From: Pedobacter glucosidilyticus
Lineage (GTDB): Bacteria > Bacteroidota > Bacteroidia > Sphingobacteriales > Sphingobacteriaceae
NCBI RefSeq assembly: GCF_002483235.1
Contig: NZ_DLHN01000023.1
Span: 30,349 to 94,348 of the forward strand
Reading direction: 5' to 3'
Length of the DNA: 64,000 nt
This document shows, in pieces, positions 52,853 through 61,248 of this stretch (positions within the stretch are counted from its first letter, which is position 1; each line of letters opens with the position of its first letter). The position numbers and the translations under genes were made by a program. A model generated the notes under the pieces. It saw only the letters and a list, made by a program, of their open reading frames with translations. It was not told where the DNA came from and searched no databases.

Positions 52853-53367
52853 ACCAGTTTAATACCTTTTTTCTCTAATTCTTCTAGTAATATTTCTGGT
52901 GTTAAGCTCACTCCATGTAAAGAAATTTGTGCTTTCTCGTAAAAAGGTCTGCGTTCTTTTAGTTTATCTTCAACAAACAAAACCAGCTCATCAAAGCTTT
53001 TACCTTTTATTAAAGGGCGCTCGGTTTTGGCGTTTATCAATCTATCTGCTAAAACCTTAACAGGTGGGTCAATAAAAATGGTTAGCCCGTTGGCGTTCAT
53101 CCAATCCATATTATCAAAGAAACAAGGCGCACCGCCACCGGTAGAAATTATAGCGTCATCAGCAATAGCGCTATTTTGCAGTAAATCACGCTCAATTTCT
53201 CTAAAACCATTTTCACCTAGTTCAGTAAAAATTTCAGGTACAGTTTTATGCTGTGTACTTTCTATTAAAGTGTCTAAATCTATAAAAGGGCGGTTTATTT
53301 TGGACGAAAGGTTTTTACCCATTCTGGATTTTCCGCAACCCATAAAACCTATTAAGAATATTTTCAT
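52849..53367 (-). CDS. aroK: Shikimate kinase
   Basis: A 172-residue P-loop kinase with GFMGCGKS (7-14), the shikimate-binding DLDTLIE (31-37), GGGAPCF (about 77) and the lid-region arginine in ERPLIKGKSF. It phosphorylates shikimate for aromatic amino acid synthesis. The motifs are complete. It is 2 bp downstream of the BT_3928-type gene on the same strand. Confidence 0.95.
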   Translation of the reverse strand: MKIFLIGFMGCGKSRMGKNLSSKINRPFIDLDTLIESTQHKTVPEIFTELGENGFREIERDLLQNSAIADDAIISTGGGAPCFFDNMDWMNANGLTIFIDPPVKVLADRLINAKTERPLIKGKSFDELVLFVEDKLKERRPFYEKAQISLHGVSLTPEILLEELEKKGIKLV

Positions 53368-53369
53368 CT

Positions 53370-54530
53370 TTAGTTTTTACTGAAGTATTGTTCTACTAAA
53401 TGGTTATAATTGGGCAAAGCATTAGATGACCATTTATTGATTACAGTACCATTTTTTAGTAGAATCAAGCCCGGATTAGCCCTTACCATACTTTTAAGCG
53501 GTACAGCATCGGCATAAAAAAATTCCATTACCAATTTATTTTCTTTGATAAACTTTTCGGCATCTGTAGCAGAATTTGCTGTTAGCCAAACCGTACGGAT
53601 ATTAAAGTTTTCAGCAGCATTTATAGCCAAAGCATTAATATCTCCAGCAGCTTTTTTATTAGCTTTATCTAACTTCCAACCAACCGCAATTAAATTGTAG
53701 TACGGGTTTTCTACCAACTCTTTGGTATAGCTTACGCCTTGCGAATCGTAAATATTTAAATCGCTTATTTTTGGTTGATAGCCTTGTTTTATAAGCTTAG
53801 GTTCTGATGAACTGATTAACTCCCAATCCGGATTTTCATAAATTTTAGTTTCCAGATACTTTTTATCGCTCATTTCCTGCTGCTCGCCAGTTTTCTTGTT
53901 TTTTAGGGTATAGATAATTTCATACTCATTTTGTGGCGCACCTTCAGGTATACGCATCGCATCTGGAATATTAGCGCCAACTTTATAAGGTAAAAAATCT
54001 ATAATAGGTAAATAGGCATAAGTATAGATGCCAAACAATATGGTTAAGCCAATGGTTAAAGAGATAATGGCTGTTCGGCCAGATTTTTCTGTTGCTACAG
54101 GTTTAATATGCGCTTTATTAAAGAAGATGTAAATGATAAAGACCAGTAAGATTAAATCTTTACTGAAAGATTGCCAAGGTGTTAAAGGTATGGCATCACC
54201 AAAGCAACCACAGGTTTTTACCACATCAAAAGCTGCCGAGTAAAAGGTTAAGAAAGTGAAAAATACAATCAGTAATAATAAGCCCCAACTTACCTTTTTA
54301 GAAGATATCCCAGTTAGTAAAAATACCCCTAATACCGCTTCAAGAGCGCATAAAAAGATAGATAGATAGACTGAAATTGGGTTTAAAAAAACAACATGGA
54401 AAACTTCAAAATATTCTTCCAGTTTGTAAGAAAAACCTAGAGGGTCGTTTAATTTAATGAGTCCTGAGAAAATAAAAAGGAGACCAACAAATATCCGACT
54501 AAATAAAAGGATGTATTTATGATGTAACAT
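53370..54530 (-). CDS. BT_3928-type DoxX/MauE-like membrane protein with thioredoxin-like domain
   Basis: A 386-residue protein. The N-terminal 150 residues are four helices of the DoxX/MauE type (FVGLLFIFSGLIKLNDPLGF, then TCGCFGDAIPLTPWQSFSKD, with the Cys-Gly-Cys-Phe-Gly motif typical of MauE). A further helix lies near 153-175. A periplasmic C-terminal part (about 240-386) has a thioredoxin-like outline (AENFNIRTVWLTAN, then ANPGLILLKNGTVINKW) but no CxxC. The family is conserved in Bacteroidota next to folP, but its role is unknown; a redox function is likely from MauE. Confidence 0.85.
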   Translation of the reverse strand: MLHHKYILLFSRIFVGLLFIFSGLIKLNDPLGFSYKLEEYFEVFHVVFLNPISVYLSIFLCALEAVLGVFLLTGISSKKVSWGLLLLIVFFTFLTFYSAAFDVVKTCGCFGDAIPLTPWQSFSKDLILLVFIIYIFFNKAHIKPVATEKSGRTAIISLTIGLTILFGIYTYAYLPIIDFLPYKVGANIPDAMRIPEGAPQNEYEIIYTLKNKKTGEQQEMSDKKYLETKIYENPDWELISSSEPKLIKQGYQPKISDLNIYDSQGVSYTKELVENPYYNLIAVGWKLDKANKKAAGDINALAINAAENFNIRTVWLTANSATDAEKFIKENKLVMEFFYADAVPLKSMVRANPGLILLKNGTVINKWSSNALPNYNHLVEQYFSKN

Positions 54531-54548
54531 AGGTTAAGAGCTTATCAG

Positions 54549-55094
54549 TTAAGACAATTTAATCAATGCAAAAATAGCGTAATTCATCATATCTTGATAA
54601 TTAGCTTTTACACCTTCAGAAGCCTCTGTTTGCCCTTTGTTATCTTCAATTTGTTTAACACGTAAAATTTTCATCAAGATTAAATCTGTTAAAGAGCTTA
54701 CACGCATATCTCTCCAAGCCTCGCCATAATCATGGTTTTTGGCAAACATCAGCTCTTTTGTTTCGGTAACTTTTTGGTCAAAATTAACTTCTACAATATT
54801 GGGTTCAAGCTCGGTAGCAGCACTATCATCAAGCTCAAGCTGTATCATAGCTATTATGCAGTAATTAATGATGCCGATGTATTCCCCCTTAATATCATCA
54901 CCAACTTTACTCACTTTTTTCTCCTCTAAAGTTCTTATTCTTTGCGCCTTAATAAAAATTTGGTCGGTTATAGAAGATGGACGTAAAATTCTCCATGCGG
55001 TACCATAATCACGGGTTTTTTTCATGAAAAGGTCTTTACATACCTTTATTATTGTGTCGTATTGTGTGGATGTTTGAGCTGCCAATCTGATCAT
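54549..55094 (-). CDS. DUF1599 protein with two internal repeats
   Basis: A 181-residue cytoplasmic protein built of two copies of the same unit. KTRDYGTAWRILRPSSITDQ (about 26-45) and KNHDYGEAWRDMRVSSLTDL (about 117-136) align residue by residue, each followed by I(F/L)(I/M)K..R(I/V)(R/K)..E. The DYG.AWR motif marks DUF1599, which I recall being discussed as a nucleotide-modification-associated domain; function is not established. It is divergent from folP and 18 bp upstream of the BT_3928-type gene, a neighbourhood I have seen kept in this phylum. Confidence 0.85.
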   Translation of the reverse strand: MIRLAAQTSTQYDTIIKVCKDLFMKKTRDYGTAWRILRPSSITDQIFIKAQRIRTLEEKKVSKVGDDIKGEYIGIINYCIIAMIQLELDDSAATELEPNIVEVNFDQKVTETKELMFAKNHDYGEAWRDMRVSSLTDLILMKILRVKQIEDNKGQTEASEGVKANYQDMMNYAIFALIKLS

Positions 55095-55207
55095 GGGTTT
55101 ATTTAAATCGTAAAATTATGGCTATTTTGTTGCTTTTAAAAATTCTGCCCTTTATTTATCATGATTATAGATGAAAGAGGGTTCTGTTGGTATTCATATT
55201 TAAAATA

Positions 55208-56068
55208 ATGGTTAAAGATACAAGGCTTCGGGTGAAAAACACATTAAATATTGGTGGAGAATTGATGGATTTAAGTGAACCTATTGTTATGGGGATTATC
55301 AATATCACGCCAGATTCTTTTTTTTCTGGCAGTAGGGTAAATACTAACCATGAAATTCTTAAACAGGCAGAAAAAATGCTTGCCGAAGGGACAGATTTTT
55401 TAGATTTAGGAGCCTATTCATCAAGACCAGGAGCGCAAGATATAAGCGAAGCCGAGGAAGAAGCCAGACTTTTACCAGCAGTAACACTCATCAGTAAAGA
55501 ATTTAAACAAGCTTTTATTTCTATTGATACCTTTAGGGCTGGTGTGGCAGAAAAAGCTATACATGCTGGTGCGCATATCGTTAATGATATATCGGGTGGT
55601 AATTTAGACCCAAAGATGTTTGAAACTGTGGGGAAACTAAAAGTCCCCTACATCTTGATGCACATGAAAGGTACACCTCAAAATATGCAATCTCAAACCC
55701 ATTATGAAGATATGATGGAAGAGATGATGTATTATTTCTCAACTAAAATTCAGCAATTAAAAGCTTATGGGGTGCATGACATCATGATAGACCCAGGTTT
55801 TGGCTTTGCAAAAGATATTAGCCAAAACTTTAGTTTATTAAAGCATATGGCTACTTTTGAAATATTAGGTTTCCCAGTTTTGGCGGGGCTTTCCAGAAAA
55901 TCTATGATTTGGAAAACGCTTAATACCATGGCAGATGAAGCATTAAATGGTACTACAGTTTTAAACACTATAGCACTTCAAAATGGGGCGGCAATATTAA
56001 GAGTTCATGATGTAAAGGCAGCAAAAGAGAGTATTAGTCTTTATCAAACCTACCTTAAAGCACAATAG
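55208..56068 (+). CDS. folP: Dihydropteroate synthase
   Basis: A 286-residue enzyme joining 4-aminobenzoate and 6-hydroxymethyl-dihydropterin diphosphate in folate synthesis; it is the sulfonamide target. All TIM-barrel signatures are present: MGIINITPDSFFSGS, DLGAYSSRPGA, NDISGG, LMHMKGTP, DPGFGFAKD and GLSRKS. The ATG at 55208 is preferred to a TTG at 55187. It is followed 51 bp later by cdaA, a pairing common in this phylum. Confidence 0.96.
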   Translation: MVKDTRLRVKNTLNIGGELMDLSEPIVMGIINITPDSFFSGSRVNTNHEILKQAEKMLAEGTDFLDLGAYSSRPGAQDISEAEEEARLLPAVTLISKEFKQAFISIDTFRAGVAEKAIHAGAHIVNDISGGNLDPKMFETVGKLKVPYILMHMKGTPQNMQSQTHYEDMMEEMMYYFSTKIQQLKAYGVHDIMIDPGFGFAKDISQNFSLLKHMATFEILGFPVLAGLSRKSMIWKTLNTMADEALNGTTVLNTIALQNGAAILRVHDVKAAKESISLYQTYLKAQ

Positions 56069-56119
56069 CCGCAATTTTTCAATAATTTTTGATAAATTAC
56101 AACATCACAATAATAAAAT

Positions 56120-56911
56120 ATGGATTTTCTCGACTTTAGCTTCTTAAAACTTACCGTATTAGATGTCATCGATATACTTTTAGTAGCTGTTATCATTTAT
56201 TACATCTATAATTTAATAAGAGGAACTATTGCCGTTAATATTTTTATAGGTTTCATCCTAATTTATGTGGTTTATTTTGTGGTAGAGCAACTAAACATGA
56301 AATTGCTGGCAGGTATTTTGGGCAGTTTTGTTAGCGTAGGTTTTATTGCTTTGATTATCGTTTTTCAGCAAGAGTTTAGGAGGTTTTTACTTACAATAGG
56401 TAAAAATATCTCTCTAAAAAATAAGATTTGGCTAAAGCTGATGTTTGGTAAAGAAGAGCTCGAGAAAAACAATATGGCCAAAATTAAACCTATTATTGAT
56501 GCCTGCAAATCCATGAAAAAGACCAGAACAGGCGCTTTAATTGTTTTTGCAAAATACTTTGATCAAGATGCTTTTGCTAATAGTGGTGAAATGATGGATG
56601 CAAAAATTTCTAAACGTTTATTGGAAAGTATTTTTCAAAAACACAGTCCTTTACATGATGGTGCTGTTATCATATCAGAAAACAAAATAAAATCTGCCAG
56701 CTGTATTTTACCTTTAACAGAGAATGATAAGTTACCACCGCAATTTGGTTTAAGACACCGGGCCGGAATAGGCGTAACCGAGTCTAGCGAGGCTACTGCC
56801 TTAATCGTTTCTGAAGAAACAGGGGAGATTTCTTATGCACAGCAGGGGAGGGTGAAAATGAATATTAGTTTTACCGATTTGGAACGTTTGTTGAATAAAG
56901 ATTTCAATTAA
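56120..56911 (+). CDS. cdaA: Diadenylate cyclase CdaA
   Basis: A 263-residue membrane enzyme with three N-terminal helices (VLDVIDILLVAVIIYYIYN, then a pair at about 35-80) and a DAC domain. The DGA motif is in HSPLHDGAVII (about 175) and the RHR motif in GLRHRAGIG (about 210). It makes the second messenger c-di-AMP from two ATP; in other bacteria c-di-AMP controls potassium uptake and osmotic balance. No CdaR-type regulator adjoins it. Confidence 0.94.
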   Translation: MDFLDFSFLKLTVLDVIDILLVAVIIYYIYNLIRGTIAVNIFIGFILIYVVYFVVEQLNMKLLAGILGSFVSVGFIALIIVFQQEFRRFLLTIGKNISLKNKIWLKLMFGKEELEKNNMAKIKPIIDACKSMKKTRTGALIVFAKYFDQDAFANSGEMMDAKISKRLLESIFQKHSPLHDGAVIISENKIKSASCILPLTENDKLPPQFGLRHRAGIGVTESSEATALIVSEETGEISYAQQGRVKMNISFTDLERLLNKDFN

Positions 56912-56929
56912 TATTTTTCATACAAATTC

Positions 56930-57613
56930 ATGCCGAAAAAGAAAAAAGAACACTTTATTGTAGGAGACGTTCATGGGTGTTTACATACTTTACAAGCTTT
57001 ATTAAAAAAATGGAAACCCAATACACAACAGCTTATTTTTGTTGGAGATTTGGTAGACCATGGTAATTTTTGTCCGCAAGTAGTAGAACTGGCTTTTAAT
57101 CTTAAAGATGAAGAACCTGATAGCGTTTTTATTAGAGGTAACCACGAAGAGTATTTTTACAAACATGTACTTAACCAGTATAACGAAGAGTGGTTTCAAA
57201 AATCTGGAGAGAAAACATTTTCTCAGTATTTATATCATGGCAGAAGAATAGAGCCTGATGCTGAGTTGTTTAAAAAAATGCCTTTATATTACCAAACGCC
57301 TCATTTATTGGTAAGCCATGCCGGCGTTTGTGAAACAGCAGAACCCTTTAATCCGGATCATGTAGATAGTGTTTTGTATCAAAGAAACGGCATAAAAAGA
57401 CTTCCACAATTACAGGTTTATGGGCATACACCCGCAGAAAAAGCTAAATATGACGAAGCTGCCCATGCTATCTGTATAGATACTGGCGCATATAAATGCA
57501 AGAAACTTTCTGCAATAGTGGTTAATGCCAAAGGAGAAATTAAAGATTTGATAGAGCAAAAAACACATCCTCTGGATGAGGTAAGTTGCGAAGAAATACA
57601 TACCATAGCATGA
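56930..57613 (+). CDS. PPP-type metallophosphoesterase
   Basis: A 227-residue phosphatase of the bacterial PPP/ApaH-like group with all metal motifs in order: VGDVHGCLHTL (12-22), FVGDLVDHG, IRGNHEEY, LLVSHAGVCE and VYGHTPAEK. It could act on phosphoproteins or on dinucleotides such as Ap4A. It sits 18 bp after cdaA, but direct cleavage of c-di-AMP is not implied by the motifs. Its stop overlaps the next gene's ATG. Confidence 0.9.
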   Translation: MPKKKKEHFIVGDVHGCLHTLQALLKKWKPNTQQLIFVGDLVDHGNFCPQVVELAFNLKDEEPDSVFIRGNHEEYFYKHVLNQYNEEWFQKSGEKTFSQYLYHGRRIEPDAELFKKMPLYYQTPHLLVSHAGVCETAEPFNPDHVDSVLYQRNGIKRLPQLQVYGHTPAEKAKYDEAAHAICIDTGAYKCKKLSAIVVNAKGEIKDLIEQKTHPLDEVSCEEIHTIA

Positions 57614-57870
57614 GTAAGTTTTACGAACCAGAGAACATCATTTACGTTTGTACCGGAAGCAAATGTGCTAAAAGAGGTGGTAAGGATTGTTATAAATCTT
57701 TAAAATCTTATGTAAAACATACAGATACAGAAGTGATTAGGATAGAATGTACCGATAGATGCAAGTTTGCCCCCATTTTAAACCTACAGCCTCAAAATAT
57801 CTGGCTTAAAGAATATACAGAAAAGCAAATTTTCAAAACTTTAGATGAGCTAAAACTAAAAAAGCGATAA
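57610..57870 (+). CDS. Thioredoxin-like 2Fe-2S ferredoxin-domain protein
   Basis: An 86-residue protein. The ATG at 57610 (ATGA overlap with the phosphatase stop) is preferred over an ATG at 57586. Cysteines C14, C19, C48 and C52 (YVCTGSKC and ECTDRC) match the Shethna-type / NuoE-like 2Fe-2S fold, with an extra C27. It would carry one electron in the cytoplasm; the partner is unknown. Its stop codon lies inside the stem of the following terminator. Confidence 0.85.
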   Translation: MSKFYEPENIIYVCTGSKCAKRGGKDCYKSLKSYVKHTDTEVIRIECTDRCKFAPILNLQPQNIWLKEYTEKQIFKTLDELKLKKR

Positions 57871-57888
57871 TTTTTTTATCGCTTTTTT
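57858..57888. terminator. Terminator after the folP-cdaA operon
   Basis: AAAAAAGCGATAA pairs perfectly with TTATCGCTTTTTT around TTTTT. The flanking A and T runs make it work in both directions, also serving the convergent ferritin gene. Confidence 0.85.
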
Positions 57889-57907
57889 AATGTTGGTTTA
57901 GCGCTTT

Positions 57908-58444
57908 TTAAGCTTCTTCGCCTTCGCTATATTTTATTTTAGCAATATGTCTATCAATTTCCCAACGGCCGGTTCCAGCTTCGCCAATTAAATCAAATAA
58001 TTCTAAAGCTCTTCTTGCTTTAAATTCTTCTTCGCGTTGCTCTTTAAAGAACCAGTTTAGAAATTCTAAGGTTACAAAATCCTGTTCTTTATGGCATTTT
58101 GCAGCAATATTTTTAAAAGATTGTGTAATAGCGATCTCTTGTTCTAACGCATCCTCAAAAACCTCTCTAAAGCTCATATACTCAATTTTGATATTATTGA
58201 TGTCTGGCGAAATAGCTGTACCACCCATATCTAAAACGTAATGAAATAATTTCATTTGGTGCTTACGCTCTTCTTCTGATTGATCATAGAAATATTGAGC
58301 AGAACAATCAAAACCATTTCTATCACACCAAGAAGCCATAGCTAAATATAGAGACGATGAATGAGCTTCTTTTTTTATTTGCTGATTTAAGCTGCTTTCT
58401 ATCTCGGTAGAAAGTAAACTTTTATGACGTACTAAATCTTTCAT
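57908..58444 (-). CDS. ftnA: Ferritin
   Basis: A 178-residue non-haem ferritin of four long helices plus a short fifth. Ferroxidase-site residues are visible in QIKKEAHSSSLYLAMASWC, QSEEERKHQMKLFHYVLDMGG, and the later WFFKEQREEEFKARRALEL. The SPDI segment is in the long crossover loop. It oxidises Fe(II) and stores iron in a 24-mer shell. It is a single-gene unit followed by a shared terminator. Confidence 0.95.
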   Translation of the reverse strand: MKDLVRHKSLLSTEIESSLNQQIKKEAHSSSLYLAMASWCDRNGFDCSAQYFYDQSEEERKHQMKLFHYVLDMGGTAISPDINNIKIEYMSFREVFEDALEQEIAITQSFKNIAAKCHKEQDFVTLEFLNWFFKEQREEEFKARRALELFDLIGEAGTGRWEIDRHIAKIKYSEGEEA

Positions 58445-58525
58445 GATGTAAATTTTTATATCCTAAATATAACAAATATTACACCGTAGGCAGATTAGAA
58501 AAGTAATTTGGAGTTAATCTAATTA

Positions 58526-58873
58526 TCAGATGACTCTTTGAAGGCAGTCTTTAATAGTGCTGTTTAAGTTAAACATGGTAAAAGTACCATGTAATAAATC
58601 TTTAAGCCCTAAAATTTCATGAATATCTAATACAAAGCAATCCTCGGCACCGCACAAGAAAATAATCTCTAAGCCAGAGTGGCTAGCATCAGTCATTTTA
58701 GCTAAATCAACTTGGTTAATAACTTTATTTAGCCTTTGTAAACAAGGATATTTATAAGTAACCGTTTTGCCTGAAAATGTTAAAGTCAGTAAATCTGTTC
58801 TAGGGCAATGACTAATAGAGCCAAAATTGGTGCTAAAGACTTCTGTTTGTGTAATTTGCGCTAGTTGATTCAT
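58526..58873 (-). CDS. Unknown small protein upstream of ferritin
   Basis: A 115-residue protein that I do not recognise. It opens with a beta-hairpin-like segment (EVFSTNFGSISHCPRTDLLTL TF split by a turn) and continues with a helical middle. Five cysteines are spread through it: HCPRT, KYPCLQ, FLCGAEDCFV and KDCLQ. No signal peptide or helix anchor is present. It stands 81 bp upstream of ferritin on the same strand and may be co-expressed. Iron or thiol binding through the cysteines is possible but not shown. Confidence 0.65.
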   Translation of the reverse strand: MNQLAQITQTEVFSTNFGSISHCPRTDLLTLTFSGKTVTYKYPCLQRLNKVINQVDLAKMTDASHSGLEIIFLCGAEDCFVLDIHEILGLKDLLHGTFTMFNLNSTIKDCLQRVI

Positions 58874-59029
58874 AGAAGTTCAAATTTCTGTTTTATTTAG
58901 AACTAATCCAAATTAATTTTAAAATGATGATAAATAACTTTTTTGAACGAGGATGAACCTAAGTAAAGAAAGTGCCATTACGATTAAGCAGAACGTTAGA
59001 TTCATGATTTTTACCCGGATAGAAATAAA

Positions 59030-59068
59030 TTCTAATATATTTCTAAGGTTGATATAATTTCTACCTAA
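59030..59068 (+). promoter_or_regulatory. Four-copy 11-bp-phased hexamer array before an OmpR-type regulator
   Basis: TTCTAA (59030), TTCTAA (59041), ATATAA (59052) and ACCTAA (59063) stand exactly 11 bp apart. OmpR/PhoB-type regulators bind head-to-tail repeats with this period, one helical turn each. A TAGTTTTA element (59079-59086, one base off TAnnTTTG) follows 10 bp after the array, placing the last repeat over the -33 region. The same layout occurs at 61210-61267. This suggests autoregulation by the product of the next gene. Confidence 0.65.
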
Positions 59069-59154
59069 TTTAATCAATTAGTTTTATGTTGTTTTTGAGG
59101 ATGATATACAAGAGCATTTTAATATTCATCAAAACATCTTAATGCTGTACAAAC

Positions 59155-59844
59155 ATGTTAGAAAAAAAAAATATACTCATTGTAGAAGATGAGGTAAAGG
59201 TAGCAGCCTTTATCCATAAAGGTTTACAAACTCAAGATTTCTCTAGTGATATTGCAGATTGTGGTTTTCAGGCACTTAGTCTTTTTAATCAAAACCATTA
59301 TGATTTGGTGATATTGGATATTGGTTTGCCAGATATGAGTGGTTTGGCAGTTTGCGAGCAAATTAGAAAAAGCGATAACAGGATTCCTATTTTGATGTTA
59401 ACTGCCATGGGAAGCCTGGCCGATAAATTATCGGGTTTTGAGGTTGGTACTAATGATTATTTGGTTAAGCCTTTTGATTTTATGGAGCTTTTGGTAAGGG
59501 TAAAATCACTTTTGAAGTATTATCCCGAGAAGATTAAGCAACAAGAAATTTTACAAGTAGCAGATTTAGAACTAGATTTAAACGAAAAAATTGCCCGCAG
59601 AGCAGGTAAAGAAATAGAGCTTACCGCCAGAGAGTTTAGTTTGCTAGAATATTTAATGCTACACAAGGGTAAAGTGGTTTCTAAAATCGAGTTGGCCGAA
59701 AAAGTTTGGGATATTAATTTTGATACCAGAACCAATTTTGTTGAAGTTTATATCAATTATATCCGTAATAAAGTAGATAAAGGGCATCAAAACAAACTTA
59801 TCCATACTGTAGTAGGAATGGGTTATATTTTAAAACAGAAATGA
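59155..59844 (+). CDS. OmpR-family response regulator
   Basis: A 229-residue regulator. The receiver has E11/D12, the phospho-acceptor D55 (VILDIGLPD) and the lysine in YLVKPF. The C-terminal winged helix has the LTAREFSLLEYLM segment and ends HTVVGMGYIL. Its stop overlaps the kinase ATG by four bases. Repeat arrays suited to this class of DNA-binding domain lie in front of it and in front of the SPFH gene, so it probably controls both. Confidence 0.95.
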   Translation: MLEKKNILIVEDEVKVAAFIHKGLQTQDFSSDIADCGFQALSLFNQNHYDLVILDIGLPDMSGLAVCEQIRKSDNRIPILMLTAMGSLADKLSGFEVGTNDYLVKPFDFMELLVRVKSLLKYYPEKIKQQEILQVADLELDLNEKIARRAGKEIELTAREFSLLEYLMLHKGKVVSKIELAEKVWDINFDTRTNFVEVYINYIRNKVDKGHQNKLIHTVVGMGYILKQK

Positions 59845-61208
59845 CAATCAGAACCAAAATGACGGTCTTATTTTTAAGCATCGTTACCGTTTTATTATTG
59901 GTTTTTTGCGTAACCATTTACTTTTTAAGTGATGTTTACCGGCAATCTGAATTTGAAACTCGGCTAAAAAGAGAAGCCTTAACTGCCGCTACCATTGTTT
60001 TTAATAAAGAAGAAGTAAGTCCTGATTTACTTAAAATACTAAGTCGTAATCAGATGACCGCACTTAGTAAAGAAAACATTGTTATTTTCAACGCTCAGGA
60101 TGAAATTATCTATCAAAGTGGATTAAAAAACAATAGCTATTCTGCATCCAAATTACAAGAAATAAAACTCAACCAAGAAGTTTTTTGGGAAGAAGGTGAG
60201 GTAGAAGAATTTGGAATGATCATTAAAAATCGGGCTCAAGATTATATTGTTATCGTATCAGCAGTAGATCAATATGGCTTAAGCAAACAACATAATTTAG
60301 CTATTTTACTCGGTTTCGGGAGTATTTTATTGATTGCTTTAAGCGCTATTTTAGGTAGATTTTTTGCCGGAGGCTTGCTTAAACCTATGCAACAAATGAT
60401 TAAAGAAATAGATGCCATCCATGCGTCTTATTTAAGTTTAAGACTTAGCCAAAGAAGTAAAAAAGATGAATTGGGGCAGTTGGCACAACGTTTTAACGAA
60501 ATGTTAGACCGTTTGCAAAAGGCTTTTCATAAACAAAGGGCTTTTGTGTCTCATGCTTCACACGAGTTAAGAACACCCTTAACAGCTATTACAGGGCAAA
60601 TTCAAGTTTCTTTGCTTGCCAATGATAATGTTGAAGAACTACGCAGCATGGCAAAATCTGTTTTAGAGGATGTAAATCAACTCAATATCCTCACCAATAA
60701 TTTATTAGAACTAAATAGTATTGATGTTGATGATATCAAAATTAAAACAAGCCTGCTTAACGTGGTAGACTTATTAATACAAGCTAAGGCCGAGGTTCAT
60801 AAAAAATACCCTGAGAGTAAAATATACCTGCATTTGGATGATCATGAAGATTATTTACCAGAGGTTTACGCTAATGAAAGCCTGATATACAGTGCTTTTA
60901 TTAATCTTATAGAAAATGCTGTAAAATTTGCTTCAGACCAAATGGCGCATATCAAATTGCTTACTTTAAGGGAAGAAATTCAGATAAAATTTCAGAACAA
61001 ATTAAACATGCCTTTGAATTTAAGTAATGATATCATTTTTGATCCCTTTATCAGAGGCTCAAATTCTAAAAATGTAAAAGGGCATGGGGTAGGTTTATCG
61101 CTTACCAAAAGAATAATCGATATCCACAAAGGTTATTTAAACGTCCATTTAGAAGAAGCAGAATTTGTAGAGTTTATTTTGTTCTTACCGAAAGGAAATC
61201 CTCAATAA
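59841..61208 (+). CDS. Sensor histidine kinase (HAMP type)
   Basis: A 455-residue kinase with helices near residues 7-30 and 150-175, a periplasmic domain of about 120 residues, a HAMP region (GLLKPMQQMIKEIDAIHAS), and the H box H241 in SHASHELRTPLTAI. The N box is INLIENAVKFA. The C-terminal G2 text is GHGVGLSLTKRI. The usual G1 DxGxG is not obvious; the stretch between N and G2 boxes is short and reads NKLNMPLNLSNDIIFDPF. That ATP-lid variation is worth noting. It pairs with the overlapping regulator gene. Confidence 0.92.
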   Translation: MTIRTKMTVLFLSIVTVLLLVFCVTIYFLSDVYRQSEFETRLKREALTAATIVFNKEEVSPDLLKILSRNQMTALSKENIVIFNAQDEIIYQSGLKNNSYSASKLQEIKLNQEVFWEEGEVEEFGMIIKNRAQDYIVIVSAVDQYGLSKQHNLAILLGFGSILLIALSAILGRFFAGGLLKPMQQMIKEIDAIHASYLSLRLSQRSKKDELGQLAQRFNEMLDRLQKAFHKQRAFVSHASHELRTPLTAITGQIQVSLLANDNVEELRSMAKSVLEDVNQLNILTNNLLELNSIDVDDIKIKTSLLNVVDLLIQAKAEVHKKYPESKIYLHLDDHEDYLPEVYANESLIYSAFINLIENAVKFASDQMAHIKLLTLREEIQIKFQNKLNMPLNLSNDIIFDPFIRGSNSKNVKGHGVGLSLTKRIIDIHKGYLNVHLEEAEFVEFILFLPKGNPQ

Positions 61209-61209
61209 A

Positions 61210-61248
61210 TTCTAAGCTCATCCTAATATCAGCTTAAGTTTAGTCTAA
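61210..61248 (+). promoter_or_regulatory. Second four-copy 11-bp-phased hexamer array, before the SPFH gene
   Basis: TTCTAA (61210), TCCTAA (61221), GCTTAA (61232) and GTCTAA (61243) are spaced exactly 11 bp apart, starting two bases after the kinase stop codon. TATGTTTA (61260-61267) follows 11 bp after the array. The match in motif, copy number, period and distance to the -7-like element with the array at 59030 is close. It marks a separate promoter for the SPFH-LRR-carbonic anhydrase genes under the same regulator. Confidence 0.65.

Noticed and set aside
59030..61248. The 11-bp repeats as a CRISPR array or minisatellite
   Set aside because: Only the hexamer cores are conserved, spacers are 5 bp, and both copies sit in promoters; this fits a regulator array.
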